Shown piece after piece: positions 1 to 10,019 of a DNA stretch of 64,000 bases. Source of the DNA: Halobacteriovorax sp. (GTDB taxonomy: Bacteria; Bdellovibrionota; Bacteriovoracia; Bacteriovoracales; Bacteriovoracaceae); the NCBI GenBank assembly GCA_020048985.1, contig JAIFLR010000020.1, forward strand, positions 1-64,000, in the 5' to 3' direction. The notes under the pieces were generated by a model. The model did no database searches, was not told the origin of the DNA, and saw only the letters and a program-made list of their open reading frames with translations. Made by a program: the position numbers and the translations under genes. Positions within the stretch are counted from its first letter, which is position 1. Every line of letters begins with the position of its first letter.

Positions 1-1
1 A

Positions 2-295
2 GAGATCACTGCTGACGGAAAAATCATGATGGTGGTTGTGGGTGAGAGTGGAGACAGAAAGGTTGTGGAAGTTCCAGTACCTTCTCCAGTGAAGCTGGAA
101 ATTGGTGCACTTCCACCAGTGGGTGGAACCGTTGGGCTCTTGCCGCCAAAAGATGGGGCATTCTTATCACCTAACGATCCGGCCAATAAGAACATCTCTG
201 GTGGAGTGAATAATATTTTTGATGCTAATCAACAGCTCAATAATGGTCCCAAAGAGAGAACCATTAATATTTGTACCGGGTCAACTTGCCCATAG
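2..295 (+). CDS. C-terminal fragment of an uncharacterised protein (truncated by window start)
   Basis: Frame is open from base 2 (EITADGKIMMVVVGESGDRK...) to the stop at 295; Pro-rich tail; no family recognised. Confidence 0.5.
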   Translation, partial: EITADGKIMMVVVGESGDRKVVEVPVPSPVKLEIGALPPVGGTVGLLPPKDGAFLSPNDPANKNISGGVNNIFDANQQLNNGPKERTINICTGSTCP

Positions 296-347
296 TTTTT
301 TGTATTCGTAGGTAAACTTAAAGATTTGTTAAATATAGTTCTTAAGG

Positions 348-1973
348 ATGAGAATGAAGTTGTTGATGTGGATACTGTTGTTTTCCATTTGCCTCTCGGC
401 GTTTGGAGAGGAACCCAGTTCAGAAATAGGCGATGCCTCTAAAAATGCTTTATTTAAAGGCGCTTCTGAAGCATTTGCTGGTGGTAAATATCAATCAACA
501 ATTACAGAACTAAGTGCCATCGAGCAAAAATTCAAAGCAACGCAAAAACCAAACCGTTCCCTGCTAGGACTCACCATTTATTGGAAAGGGATTTGTTATA
601 ATCGACTTCAGGAATTCCCTGAGGCCATTGCAAGTTTCGATCAGGCCCTGGGGTTGGATTTTACCGCCCAGGACATTAACTACGAATATGGGCAGGCGCT
701 CTTTGCTGCAGAAAAACTATCTGAGGCCAGAATCCAGTTTAGAGAATCCCTCAAGAAAAAATTTAAACGCGCAGTCTCGCTTTATTATATTGCTTTCATC
801 TCAAAGGAATTAGGCGAGAAGAAAAAAGCTGTAACTTTTTATAAAGCGATTGAAAAACTTGATGCCGCTGAAGCCATGGAAGTGAGGCAAGCTGCAGAGA
901 TGCAAATTGGTGATATTTACCTCGAGCAAGTCGAAAAACACCCCGACGCATTCAGGGCCGTGGAAAGTTATGTGATTCCGCAATACCAACTGGCCTATGA
1001 TCTTGATAAAAGTTCTGGTCTCGCTCCAGAAATTCAGGGAAAAATCGTCTCCCTTCAAAGAAAATATGATCTCGTCCTGTTTAAACTTAGAAACGGGCGG
1101 CCAACTTTAACTCCTCCCTATTTCGCGCGAATCGCCCTGGAGTATGGCCAGGATTCAAACGTCGTATTTTCTCCCACTGAACAGTCAGTTTCTGAATCAA
1201 AGAAAAGGTCTGGCTTTGCCAAGACCGATCTCATGGGCCGTTATACTTTTTATCACAGAGATTATTTGAGTATTTCTCCTGAACTCAGATTTAACTACAC
1301 TCGCTACCTTAACCGAGTCCCTGAAATTTACCGAAACGATAACTATCTCATCGCTCCCGCCCTTCGCACCGCCTACGAGCACCATCTGTGGGACAAACCT
1401 GCTTCTGTGTTGTTTGATTACGATTACGGTGATGGGAAAAGAGATGTGAATGCCGAAGAAAAACTCGAGTTTTCGTTTCGTTCTCACACGCTAATGCTGG
1501 GAGAGCGGTTCAATTTCTTCACTTGGGGAGAGTCCATAGTAAGACTTAGAAGAAGAATCTTTGATAGTTATGTTGATACTTCAGACTCAAATACAACGAG
1601 TCTTGTGTATGAACAGGTCCGAAACTTTACTACCCACACGGTCTTGGTCTATGCCAGTTACGATATGAGTCGGGTGGAGTCTGATGTATATGATACAAAT
1701 TCATTTACACTCAGAGGAGACGTGATCATGGGCCGCTATAAAGATTGGTTTTCTCCCAGCTTTGGATTGGGAATCACTCGAACCAAACCTCTGAATAATG
1801 ATGATCGGGGAGTTGAATATCTTTTTAATCCCAGTGCAAGGCTTGCTAAAAACTTCAAAAAGAATTGGCGCGGAAGTTTGAAGTTCGATTATCAGGATTA
1901 TAAGTCTGATGATGAAGAGAACTTTGCTTACAAAAAATATGTCTACAGCTTTGAATTAGAATACGTCTTCTAG
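348..1973 (+). CDS. Secreted TPR-containing protein with C-terminal outer-membrane beta-barrel
   Basis: Signal peptide MRMKLLMWILLFSICLSAFG; TPR-like N-terminal half; alternating aromatic/polar strands; C-terminal ...YSFELEYVF. Confidence 0.7.
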   Translation: MRMKLLMWILLFSICLSAFGEEPSSEIGDASKNALFKGASEAFAGGKYQSTITELSAIEQKFKATQKPNRSLLGLTIYWKGICYNRLQEFPEAIASFDQALGLDFTAQDINYEYGQALFAAEKLSEARIQFRESLKKKFKRAVSLYYIAFISKELGEKKKAVTFYKAIEKLDAAEAMEVRQAAEMQIGDIYLEQVEKHPDAFRAVESYVIPQYQLAYDLDKSSGLAPEIQGKIVSLQRKYDLVLFKLRNGRPTLTPPYFARIALEYGQDSNVVFSPTEQSVSESKKRSGFAKTDLMGRYTFYHRDYLSISPELRFNYTRYLNRVPEIYRNDNYLIAPALRTAYEHHLWDKPASVLFDYDYGDGKRDVNAEEKLEFSFRSHTLMLGERFNFFTWGESIVRLRRRIFDSYVDTSDSNTTSLVYEQVRNFTTHTVLVYASYDMSRVESDVYDTNSFTLRGDVIMGRYKDWFSPSFGLGITRTKPLNNDDRGVEYLFNPSARLAKNFKKNWRGSLKFDYQDYKSDDEENFAYKKYVYSFELEYVF

Positions 1974-3727
1974 GTCAGTGGCAATTCAATAATAAATTTT
2001 GTGCCGCCGTTTTCTACACTCTCGGCCCAGATTCTGCCACCGTGTTTGGAGATGATGTGTTTAACGATAGAAAGTCCCAGGCCCGTTCCACGCGAAGTCT
2101 CGCGCGATGAATCGACTCGGTAAAAACGCTCAAAAATTCTTTGAATATGCTCTTTAGGAATTCCCGGTCCATCATCTTCAACGGCGATGTAGCCCTTATC
2201 ATTTTTTGCGAAAGTCTCAATCTTGATAGCGATATGTTCACCAGAGTATTTGCAGGCATTATCAATCAAGTTGGATAATACTTGTTCCATCAGGCGAGCA
2301 TCACCTTTGATGGTCGTAAGTTGGATATCTTTGGAAATATTTACTTTCTTGCTAGGGTAATTAGTTCTTATGTTGCTAGCAATTGTGTGTATGAGTTCTT
2401 TTAGGTCAAGTTCCTCAAACTTCATGATGTTCTTAGATTCAATGACTGAAAGATTGAGCAGATCATTAAAAAGGGCAATCATTCTTTCAGTGTTTGTGAT
2501 GATTTTCTGAAGAAATACGTGCAGCTCCGGATCGACTTTTGATTTCTGCGCCTCAAGTAGCTGGCTGTATCCTTTGATGGAAGTTAAGGGAGTTCTGATT
2601 TCATGGGAGACATTGGCCACAAAATCAACTCGCATTTGCTCGGTAAGTTTGAACTCAGTAACATCATAGAATACACCCAGAGCACCGCTTATCTTGCCCT
2701 CGGCATTTTTAAGGGAAGTAATCGTTAAATCAAAGTAGCGTTCAGGATTTTGAGAAGAAAGAAACTTGAGTCCTTTGAGAGAAACAGTCTCGCCATTTTT
2801 TAGCACTGATCTAAAAGCTTCAAGGACTGGCTCATCGCTAAGAGTATGCCAAAGTTTGGGCATTATATCTTTGTAGCTTTTTTCCCGCATAAAATTGCGT
2901 TTAAAGTTTGAATTATAAAAAAGAACGGTCTCGTAGGGGTCGATGGCAATAATATCATCGTAGATGGATTCAAGAATTGCGGCGATCTTTTCGTTTTCAT
3001 TTCTGACATTGGTAATTTGAGTCTTAAGCTGGTGATCGGCTTCATTGAGCGCTTCATTGATGCGTGACCACTCGTCTTTTTTATAGAGCAGCTGAAGGTT
3101 CTTATTGAAGGGTATGTCGATTTTAAATTGTTCTACTTTATTGAGTATTCCGCCAAGAGGTTTCGTCGCTTGGTAAAATAAAATAAGAAAGACAATGTAA
3201 CTTAAAAAGGCAAAGGGAACGATGCGAAGGAAGATAACACGGTCAAAGCGGTTCATATCATCTTTCAATGAGCTAATTGGGATAATTTTTCGAATGATGG
3301 CATCGTCAGAAAATTTCAGGCTGGCAAACAATGACTGAGTCTTAAAAAAATCACTGTGTCTGACCTGCGAGAAAAAACCGTTCTCAAAACTGCCTTCGAC
3401 CTCGGACATGTCATTGATCTTTTTGCCCACTTTATCTGTATCGGTATCACAAAGAATTTTTCCTTCTTTGTTGATGATGGAATACCTGGCTTCCCGAGGG
3501 TGCAGATTTTGGCACCACTCGGTCAGAGTAATGTTCGCTTTTTGAAGCGTCTCCTGTGTGGTCCTTAGACTCTCTTCAACCTGAATAGTCATTTGTGAAA
3601 TCAAACCTTCCTTGTAGGAAGATCTATAAAAAAACAGAATCATGAAAATTGTGGGTAAAAAAACCAGAAACGATAGGCGAGCTATTCGGTAAAAGAAAAA
3701 CCAAGGATAAGTAATTTCAGATGACAT
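1970..3727 (-). CDS. PAS-domain sensor histidine kinase (PhoR-like)
   Basis: TM segments, PAS-like region, H-box FVANVSHEIRTPLTSIKGY, N-box NLIDNACKYSG, G-boxes VEDDGPGIP and GTGLGLSIV; start chosen at MSSEITYPW, overlapping the response-regulator stop. Confidence 0.93.
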   Translation of the reverse strand: MSSEITYPWFFFYRIARLSFLVFLPTIFMILFFYRSSYKEGLISQMTIQVEESLRTTQETLQKANITLTEWCQNLHPREARYSIINKEGKILCDTDTDKVGKKINDMSEVEGSFENGFFSQVRHSDFFKTQSLFASLKFSDDAIIRKIIPISSLKDDMNRFDRVIFLRIVPFAFLSYIVFLILFYQATKPLGGILNKVEQFKIDIPFNKNLQLLYKKDEWSRINEALNEADHQLKTQITNVRNENEKIAAILESIYDDIIAIDPYETVLFYNSNFKRNFMREKSYKDIMPKLWHTLSDEPVLEAFRSVLKNGETVSLKGLKFLSSQNPERYFDLTITSLKNAEGKISGALGVFYDVTEFKLTEQMRVDFVANVSHEIRTPLTSIKGYSQLLEAQKSKVDPELHVFLQKIITNTERMIALFNDLLNLSVIESKNIMKFEELDLKELIHTIASNIRTNYPSKKVNISKDIQLTTIKGDARLMEQVLSNLIDNACKYSGEHIAIKIETFAKNDKGYIAVEDDGPGIPKEHIQRIFERFYRVDSSRETSRGTGLGLSIVKHIISKHGGRIWAESVENGGTKFIIELPLT

Positions 3728-4415
3728 CTTTGAATCTATAGCCGATGCCCCGGATTGTTTCAATCATATTGGAAGCCTCGCCCAGCTTTTTTCTGAGTCC
3801 CGCTATATGGGTGTCGATAGTTCGACCAGTTACGAAGATGTTCTCGCCCTGAATATTGTTTATAAACTGCTCCCGCGTATAAACGTGACCAGGTTTTTGG
3901 GCCAAAAGGAGAAGAATTTTGAATTCAGTCGATGTCAGTGTAATTTCTTCATTCTGAATGAACACTCGGCACTTATTCGTTTCAATTTTTAATAAGCCAA
4001 AATCCAGCATGTCTTTCGCTACAGATTTGGCGTCCGTTGCCCCTCTCAGCTGAACTCTGACTCTGGCCTGGAGAACATTAAGATCAAAGGGCTTGGTAAT
4101 GTAATCATCTGCCCCCGCGTCAAGGCCGGAAACGATATTTTCGGCCTGAGTGAGTGCCGTAATCATAATCACTGGAAGGTCTTTATAATTTTTGTGGGAT
4201 TTGAGTTTTTTCGTGAAATCCAGACCATTCATTGAGCCTGGTAGCATCCAGTCGATGATAAATAGGTCGATTTTTTCACCACGCTCTATGATGGATACTG
4301 CCTTGTCTGCGCTCTCCACCGCCAACACCGTGTGCCCTTCTGATTTAAGTTGAAAAGAGATTAAGTCACGAATGTCGTGCTCGTCTTCAATAACTAAAAT
4401 AGTGGCGTTTTTCAT
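3717..4415 (-). CDS. OmpR/PhoB-family response regulator
   Basis: Receiver domain (VIEDEHDIRD, IIDWMLPG, KPFD) and winged-helix C-terminus (EFKILLLLAQKPGHVYTREQ...TIDTHIAGLRKKLG); start at MKNATILVIEDE. Confidence 0.94.
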   Translation of the reverse strand: MKNATILVIEDEHDIRDLISFQLKSEGHTVLAVESADKAVSIIERGEKIDLFIIDWMLPGSMNGLDFTKKLKSHKNYKDLPVIMITALTQAENIVSGLDAGADDYITKPFDLNVLQARVRVQLRGATDAKSVAKDMLDFGLLKIETNKCRVFIQNEEITLTSTEFKILLLLAQKPGHVYTREQFINNIQGENIFVTGRTIDTHIAGLRKKLGEASNMIETIRGIGYRFKDVI

Positions 4416-4446
4416 GGGCCTTTTATACCAGATAAGTAGCATTGAT

Positions 4447-4470
4447 AAAGGTTAAGTTTCTGTTAAGAGG
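4447..4470 (-). promoter_or_regulatory. Candidate PhoB/PhoP-box direct repeat upstream of the response regulator
   Basis: Plus strand GTTAAG-N5-GTTAAG (4451-4456 and 4462-4467), i.e. CTTAACAGAAACTTAAC on the coding strand, 11-bp period; TATAAAA at 4421-4427. Confidence 0.45.
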
Positions 4471-4546
4471 ATCAGAAAAACGGTGCCTGGCGTTAATTGT
4501 CGTGATTATTTGACTTTAAAGCCCCCTCGGTTCAAAATTTTTGCAA

Positions 4547-5503
4547 ATGAATTACCTCCTCTTATTAGTGCTATTAAGCAGCTGTTCGCACTTTAAAAAA
4601 GAACCATCTTTAACCGAGAGTGTTCCTGAAGTCCCTGCCTGGCTTTATTCTCCCTATGATGGCTGTTCAGAGGCCTTGGAATTGTGTGCCACCGGGGAGG
4701 GGAAAACCCTGTCCCAGGCAGATGCTGAGGCACGGGCCAATTTAGGTAGCATTTTTGAAATTAAAGTTCAGTCAGAATTGAATGTCACAACAAGTGGTTC
4801 TCAAACCTTTCCTTGGCAAGCAGACGTTAAAGAAGAAGTCCAAAAATCAATTAAAGAATCTGTTGAACAGATTCTAGAAACTGTTCAAATAAAGAACCAT
4901 TTCAAAAAAGATGGCCTTACCCATTCCCTTGCTTCTCTTGATAGACAGAAAGCGAGCGAACTTATTGGAGGCCGACTCACTAAAGTTGACGGAGAGCTGG
5001 AGACGTTGTGGTCAAATCATCAACGAACTAATCTTCGCCGGATCGTGAAGCTCTACCTCGAACGTGAAAGACTCAATGAGCGTTACTCGATTGTCTCGGG
5101 TTCTGCTCGACCTTCTAAAGTAACTTGGCAGAACATTGTTCAGTGGAGAGAGTCTAAACCTAAAACAGAGCCTCTTCACCTTAAAATTGGCCAGGCACCA
5201 GATTGGATGCGGGAGAAAATAGCCGAGCTTCTGACTGAGGCAGGTTTTAAATTGGTTAAGGGAGACGCTGGGAAAATAGTTATTGTTCAGGTGGACTCAA
5301 TTAAAGAATTTATGAATGTAGAAGGTTTTGAAAAACATACTTTCACTCTCAGCATGACGAGCATTGTAAATGGTGACAAAAAAAGAACCATTTCTGCTTC
5401 GGAAACAGTTACTGGCCGAACTCAAGGCGACGCTCTTTTAAAAGTAAAAAACTACTTTAATGACTACATAGAAAACCATTTATCTGATTTGCGTTTAGAT
5501 TAA
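4547..5503 (+). CDS. LPP20-family-like lipoprotein
   Basis: Lipobox LLSSCSH; PAWLYSPYDGCSEALELCATGEGKTLSQADAEARANLGSIFEIKVQSEL is typical of LPP20-like domains. Confidence 0.7.
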   Translation: MNYLLLLVLLSSCSHFKKEPSLTESVPEVPAWLYSPYDGCSEALELCATGEGKTLSQADAEARANLGSIFEIKVQSELNVTTSGSQTFPWQADVKEEVQKSIKESVEQILETVQIKNHFKKDGLTHSLASLDRQKASELIGGRLTKVDGELETLWSNHQRTNLRRIVKLYLERERLNERYSIVSGSARPSKVTWQNIVQWRESKPKTEPLHLKIGQAPDWMREKIAELLTEAGFKLVKGDAGKIVIVQVDSIKEFMNVEGFEKHTFTLSMTSIVNGDKKRTISASETVTGRTQGDALLKVKNYFNDYIENHLSDLRLD

Positions 5504-5518
5504 AATAAAGGAGCTTAT

Positions 5519-6202
5519 ATGAAGCTAATGCCTCTGTTGATTGCACTCTCATTATTGGGTGCTGCTTGTTCCAGCAAAAAGACTGTTAAGGATGTGGATA
5601 ATTCTGAAACAATCTCTCGTGACTATGAAGTGAAGGATGGTTCATCAACAACTCGTCCAGGTTGGATTGAAGATGCTTCAGTTTGGGTTGAGCAGGAAAA
5701 TATGGATGTGGCTAAATACCGCTATTTTTCTTTCGAAACGGAGCCAAAGGTAAACCGCGAAATAGCTTGTAATCTTGCCAAGGCAAATGTTCGTGCAGAC
5801 ATCGCTTCTGAAATTACGACTTTTATTCAGAAATCTTTAGCAGCTTCTGAAGAAGGTTCACCGGCGATTGATCCTAACAATCCTAAGACTCAGCCAATGA
5901 GAGAATTTGTTTCTAACACTCTTGCTGAAAGAGTTCAGTCGATGATCCACGGTGCAGCTGTGATCAAGACATACTGGGAAAAACGCAGCTATCTTCAAAA
6001 AATGGGTGCTAAAAAAGATTATATCGGTTTCACTTGCGCCACTCTTGTAAGAATGGACAGCGCTCGTCTTAAAGCTGCTATTGAAAAAGCATCTGAAGAC
6101 ATAGTGAATAAAGCTGATGATGCTGAAACAAAAGAAAATGTAAAAAAAGCTCTTGATCAAGTTGATGAAGACTTCGTTAAGGCCCGTAAAGGTGAAGTAT
6201 AA
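5519..6202 (+). CDS. LPP20-like lipoprotein
   Basis: Lipobox LLGAACSSKK; RPGWIEDASV...CNLAKANVRADIASEI; SD aaggagc upstream. Confidence 0.65.
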   Translation: MKLMPLLIALSLLGAACSSKKTVKDVDNSETISRDYEVKDGSSTTRPGWIEDASVWVEQENMDVAKYRYFSFETEPKVNREIACNLAKANVRADIASEITTFIQKSLAASEEGSPAIDPNNPKTQPMREFVSNTLAERVQSMIHGAAVIKTYWEKRSYLQKMGAKKDYIGFTCATLVRMDSARLKAAIEKASEDIVNKADDAETKENVKKALDQVDEDFVKARKGEV

Positions 6203-6211
6203 GGAGTATCT

Positions 6212-6817
6212 ATGAAATTTTTAATTGCTGTCCTTTCAATCTCTATCCTTGCAACTTCTTGTGGAAGTTTTAAGGCAAAAAGAGTTGATGCAAATGAATC
6301 AGATGAAAAAGGTCTAGGGATCACTGATAACTGGATGAGTGCAGATACGACTCAGGCCGTGACTGATATTGTTAAACAAATGAAGGCCCACCCTGGCTTT
6401 AATAAAATGAAAGCTCGTCACCAGACACCAAAAGTCTTTATCGCTGAAGTTCAGAACCAAACTTCTGAAGCCTATTTCCCAATTGGCGACCTCAATGATG
6501 AACTCTTAAATGAGCTTTCTCTTTCTGGAGAATTTGAGTTGGTAGATCAAGCCGCTCGTGAAAAAATTCTTGGCGAGATCACTTACCAAAACGATGGGAT
6601 GGTAGATCCAGCAACTGTTAAGAAAATTGGTAAACAGACTGGTGCTGACGTCATGATTTTTGGAAATGTTTATATGAAGCCAGAGAAGCGCGAAGGCAAA
6701 ACGATCAAAGAATACTCAGTCAACATGCGTATGACAGATATTGAGAAAGCCACTGAGCTTCTTCGTACACGTACAAAAGTCTTTAAGTACTCTGAGAAGA
6801 ACGCTTCTGGATGGTAA
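6212..6817 (+). CDS. LpoB-like lipoprotein (penicillin-binding protein activator family)
   Basis: Lipobox ILATSCGSF; VFIAEVQNQTSEAYFPIGDLNDELLNELSLSGEFELVDQAAREKI...GADVMIFGNV. Confidence 0.75.
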   Translation: MKFLIAVLSISILATSCGSFKAKRVDANESDEKGLGITDNWMSADTTQAVTDIVKQMKAHPGFNKMKARHQTPKVFIAEVQNQTSEAYFPIGDLNDELLNELSLSGEFELVDQAAREKILGEITYQNDGMVDPATVKKIGKQTGADVMIFGNVYMKPEKREGKTIKEYSVNMRMTDIEKATELLRTRTKVFKYSEKNASGW

Positions 6818-8469
6818 AATCCTCCTTTCATCTTTTATTCTTATCTTGTCTTTTGATCTTAGGGGCCTGTGCCTCTAAGTCAAAAGATCAGATGCGTGCC
6901 TTTCGCGAAGCCTACGGTGCAGGGGAATTAGATAAAGCAGCTGAAATTTTAAAAACGAGTGAACTTAAGAAAGATCCTAAAAGTGCATTGTTGGCCAACC
7001 TGGAAGAGGGCACTCTTGCTCTGGCCCAGGGAAATGAAGATGGCGCCATTAAGTTTTTTCAGAATGCTATCGATCTAATTGATCAGCTCTATACCAAAAA
7101 ACTTTCTGCGAAAGCTGCTTCTTTTTTAATTAATGATGCCTCTGATGTTTTTTATGGCGCTAGTTACGAGCGATCTTATGCGCATTATTTTCTCTCCAAG
7201 GCTTATTATTCCCGTTATCTGAAAACTCAAAAAAAGTTAGACCTTCAGGGAGCAAGGGGAACGATCCTAGCGTGGGATTCTTATTTTGCCCAACTCCAGA
7301 GAAGTGCTGAGCCTAAAACCATCTACCAAACAGATTTGATGCTGAAGGTATTTGGTGCCCAAGTGCATGAAGTGAGCGAAATTCGCACAGACAAACAAAT
7401 TGCCTTGCAACTTTATAAAGATGCTTTGAACATTCTTGATGTCATGGGCGGAGCTTTTGAGGTCTACAATTCAAAAAGCGTCGACTACATCAAGGAATAT
7501 GAAACTGCCTTAGGTCAGGGGAAGAATCCTTCGACCAAGTCTTATATTGCAACTCCCGCTCAACAACACCTGAAGAATTTTATTCATTACAAAATCCTTG
7601 CTTTGACTCGCGAGATTCGCAACACCGATTATAGTCTGCAGTTAAAGGCACTCAAGCCAGCAGCAGAAGTATTGAAGAAAATCAGTGAGCCTAAAGGCAA
7701 CGTTGTGATTGTGCTTGAAGAAGGATTGATTCCGCAAAAAGTTGGAAAACCTTTTAATTTTGGTTTGAAAGGCGCCATTGATTCCGTTGAGAGTCCAGCG
7801 GCCAAAGCCTTTATTGCCACTGTCGGTGGGGCCGTCCTTACTGGTTTTGCTATGAATACACTTGGTATGCGGCCATCAGCTCTAGAGGGGCCTGGAAGTT
7901 TTGTTTTTGCTTACGATGCAACTCGCTTGGGAGTTAATGAGGCAGCTATTTCGTTTGAGCTACCCATGATTGAAAAATCACCCAAACTAAAAGATTTTCA
8001 AATTCTTATTTTGGATGAAGCAGGAAAAGTGCTTAAGCAGGAGCCTTTAGCGATTATTTCCGAAAATGGTGAGATCGCAAAACTCGTTTTAGAGGAAGAC
8101 GTCGTCAGTCGTTATGTAAAAACAGGTTCTCGAGTCGCAGTTAAACATATTCTGGCGATTGTGGCCGCCATGCAGGTTCATAACAATTTGAAAAAGAATG
8201 GTGCCTTCATAGCTGGGGCCGCTGCCATGGCGACATATGTAGGTGCTTCAAAAGGGATTGCGGCCCTGGAGAAAGCTGATACCAGACATTGGACGACGCT
8301 CCCTCAAGCCTTCAGGATGGTGGAGCTCAATTTGGCCCCCGGAAATTACCAAGTAGCGATCGCGCCGCTGGCCTCGGGGAGCGAAGAGGTTAGTAAGAAG
8401 ATCGTTGGCAATATCAAAGTGTCTGAGTCAGGTAAGGCCATCCACACCTTCAAATTTAACGCACTCTGA
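6811..8469 (+). CDS. COG3014-like TPR lipoprotein
   Basis: Lipobox LILGACASK; TPR-like repeats; position right after the LpoB-like gene. Confidence 0.6.
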   Translation: MVKSSFHLLFLSCLLILGACASKSKDQMRAFREAYGAGELDKAAEILKTSELKKDPKSALLANLEEGTLALAQGNEDGAIKFFQNAIDLIDQLYTKKLSAKAASFLINDASDVFYGASYERSYAHYFLSKAYYSRYLKTQKKLDLQGARGTILAWDSYFAQLQRSAEPKTIYQTDLMLKVFGAQVHEVSEIRTDKQIALQLYKDALNILDVMGGAFEVYNSKSVDYIKEYETALGQGKNPSTKSYIATPAQQHLKNFIHYKILALTREIRNTDYSLQLKALKPAAEVLKKISEPKGNVVIVLEEGLIPQKVGKPFNFGLKGAIDSVESPAAKAFIATVGGAVLTGFAMNTLGMRPSALEGPGSFVFAYDATRLGVNEAAISFELPMIEKSPKLKDFQILILDEAGKVLKQEPLAIISENGEIAKLVLEEDVVSRYVKTGSRVAVKHILAIVAAMQVHNNLKKNGAFIAGAAAMATYVGASKGIAALEKADTRHWTTLPQAFRMVELNLAPGNYQVAIAPLASGSEEVSKKIVGNIKVSESGKAIHTFKFNAL

Positions 8470-8516
8470 TTCAATTTTTGCTCTAGAATCCATTAAGTCT
8501 GCCGAAGAGCAGATTA

Positions 8517-9437
8517 ATGAAGTATTTTGTACTGCTTATCCTTCTATTTTCAGCTCACCATCAACTCCACGCGGTTGAGGAAAAAACGATTCATGTGGAA
8601 GGCCAATTGTCTCGCGGCAGCTGGATGGACTTCACTTCTTCTCCCGAGCTTAATCTTAAAAAACTTTTTGAACTTCTTGGTCACTCTCGCACTGGTGAGA
8701 AGCTGATCAAGGAAGCCCAGTACAAGGCCAGTCGTTCGGGTCAAACCCTCCATGATGTGGTGAAGGCCGGGGAGTCTTCGTTAACTGATACGACTCTGGT
8801 TCGAAAGTTTTCTCCCCATTCGCCAGAGCACGTTATCTACGAGTCACGATCGATGGTTTTTATTAGTCGACATTTAGGTTGGGATGACGCTCTGCTTGAT
8901 CTGGCCCATGAGCTGACCCATTTTGTTTACCGAGAAAGTTTTAATCCCTATTCAGATAGTTTTAATGCCAAAGACTTTATTAAGAGCACCATCGAAGGCC
9001 ACGGGGGAGAAGTTCAAGCCTTCTTGACCGAATGCCGTGTTTTGAAAGAATTGTTTTCGACTAAAGTTCAGTCCCGCTCTCATTGCCAGAAAATTGAAGG
9101 TGATCGAGGTGAGTTGTCTTTTAGTAAAGCAGTTGAGCTATTTTATCATGTAGGTGATTATTATCCGAGTTTCAATAAACAGCTTGAAGGCAGATCCATC
9201 GCTAGCTCATTTTCAGACCTAAAAGGTGAAAAAATAAATTTTATTTCTTCCGCTTACGGCGTGCCCTATCCGATTGCTGCGCTTATGGAGTACGATTTAG
9301 TCCTAAACAAGGTTTGTGAAAACGATAAAAAGCGTCTTGCCTACATGCAGCAAGGTCCTCAACGTGGTCCTGCATCTACTCTAGTCGGTAAAGAAAAATT
9401 CCAAGAAACCTACTCCGAGCGCTGCCCGCAAAAATAA
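8517..9437 (+). CDS. Secreted protein with HExxH motif, putative metallopeptidase-like
   Basis: Signal peptide; LLDLAHELTHFVYRESF followed by STIEGHGGEVQAF. Confidence 0.5.
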   Translation: MKYFVLLILLFSAHHQLHAVEEKTIHVEGQLSRGSWMDFTSSPELNLKKLFELLGHSRTGEKLIKEAQYKASRSGQTLHDVVKAGESSLTDTTLVRKFSPHSPEHVIYESRSMVFISRHLGWDDALLDLAHELTHFVYRESFNPYSDSFNAKDFIKSTIEGHGGEVQAFLTECRVLKELFSTKVQSRSHCQKIEGDRGELSFSKAVELFYHVGDYYPSFNKQLEGRSIASSFSDLKGEKINFISSAYGVPYPIAALMEYDLVLNKVCENDKKRLAYMQQGPQRGPASTLVGKEKFQETYSERCPQK

Positions 9438-9536
9438 TTTCGACAACTCTTGAATTCCTTCGGAAATGATTGAAATTTCTGGCCCTAAAAGGTAAAACTA
9501 AGGCTAGTTAATTTTTAGTTGAACCGGAGTTAATCC

Positions 9537-10019
9537 ATGCAAGATGGTGTTGTTCTTACGACCCTTGATGATTTTTTGAACTGGGGTCGAAAAAATTCTT
9601 TATGGCCAATGACCTTTGGTCTTGCTTGTTGTGCGATCGAAATGATGGCAACAGGTGCATCTAAATACGATTTAGAAAGATTTGGTTGTGGAGCCTTCAT
9701 GGCCACTCCTCGTCGATCTGATCTCATGATTGTTGCAGGCACAGTAACTTTGAAAATGGCAACTCGTGTGAAAGTTCTCTACGAGCAAATGGCCGAGCCA
9801 AAATACGTAATCTCAATGGGCTCTTGTGCGAACAAGGGTGGACCATACTGGCAGTACGGTTATCACGTTCTTAAAGGCGTTGATGAAGTGGTTCCTGTTG
9901 ACGTGTATGTTCCAGGCTGTCCTCCTCGTCCTGAAGCTCTTATCGAAGGTGTAATGACTCTTCAGAAGAAAATTGCAAACGAGCGTCTTCTTCGTAATAA
10001 GTGGGTAAAACATGCATAA
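9537..10019 (+). CDS. nuoB: NADH-quinone oxidoreductase subunit B
   Basis: [51 protein letters not shown]. Confidence 0.95.
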   Translation: MQDGVVLTTLDDFLNWGRKNSLWPMTFGLACCAIEMMATGASKYDLERFGCGAFMATPRRSDLMIVAGTVTLKMATRVKVLYEQMAEPKYVISMGSCANKGGPYWQYGYHVLKGVDEVVPVDVYVPGCPPRPEALIEGVMTLQKKIANERLLRNKWVKHA

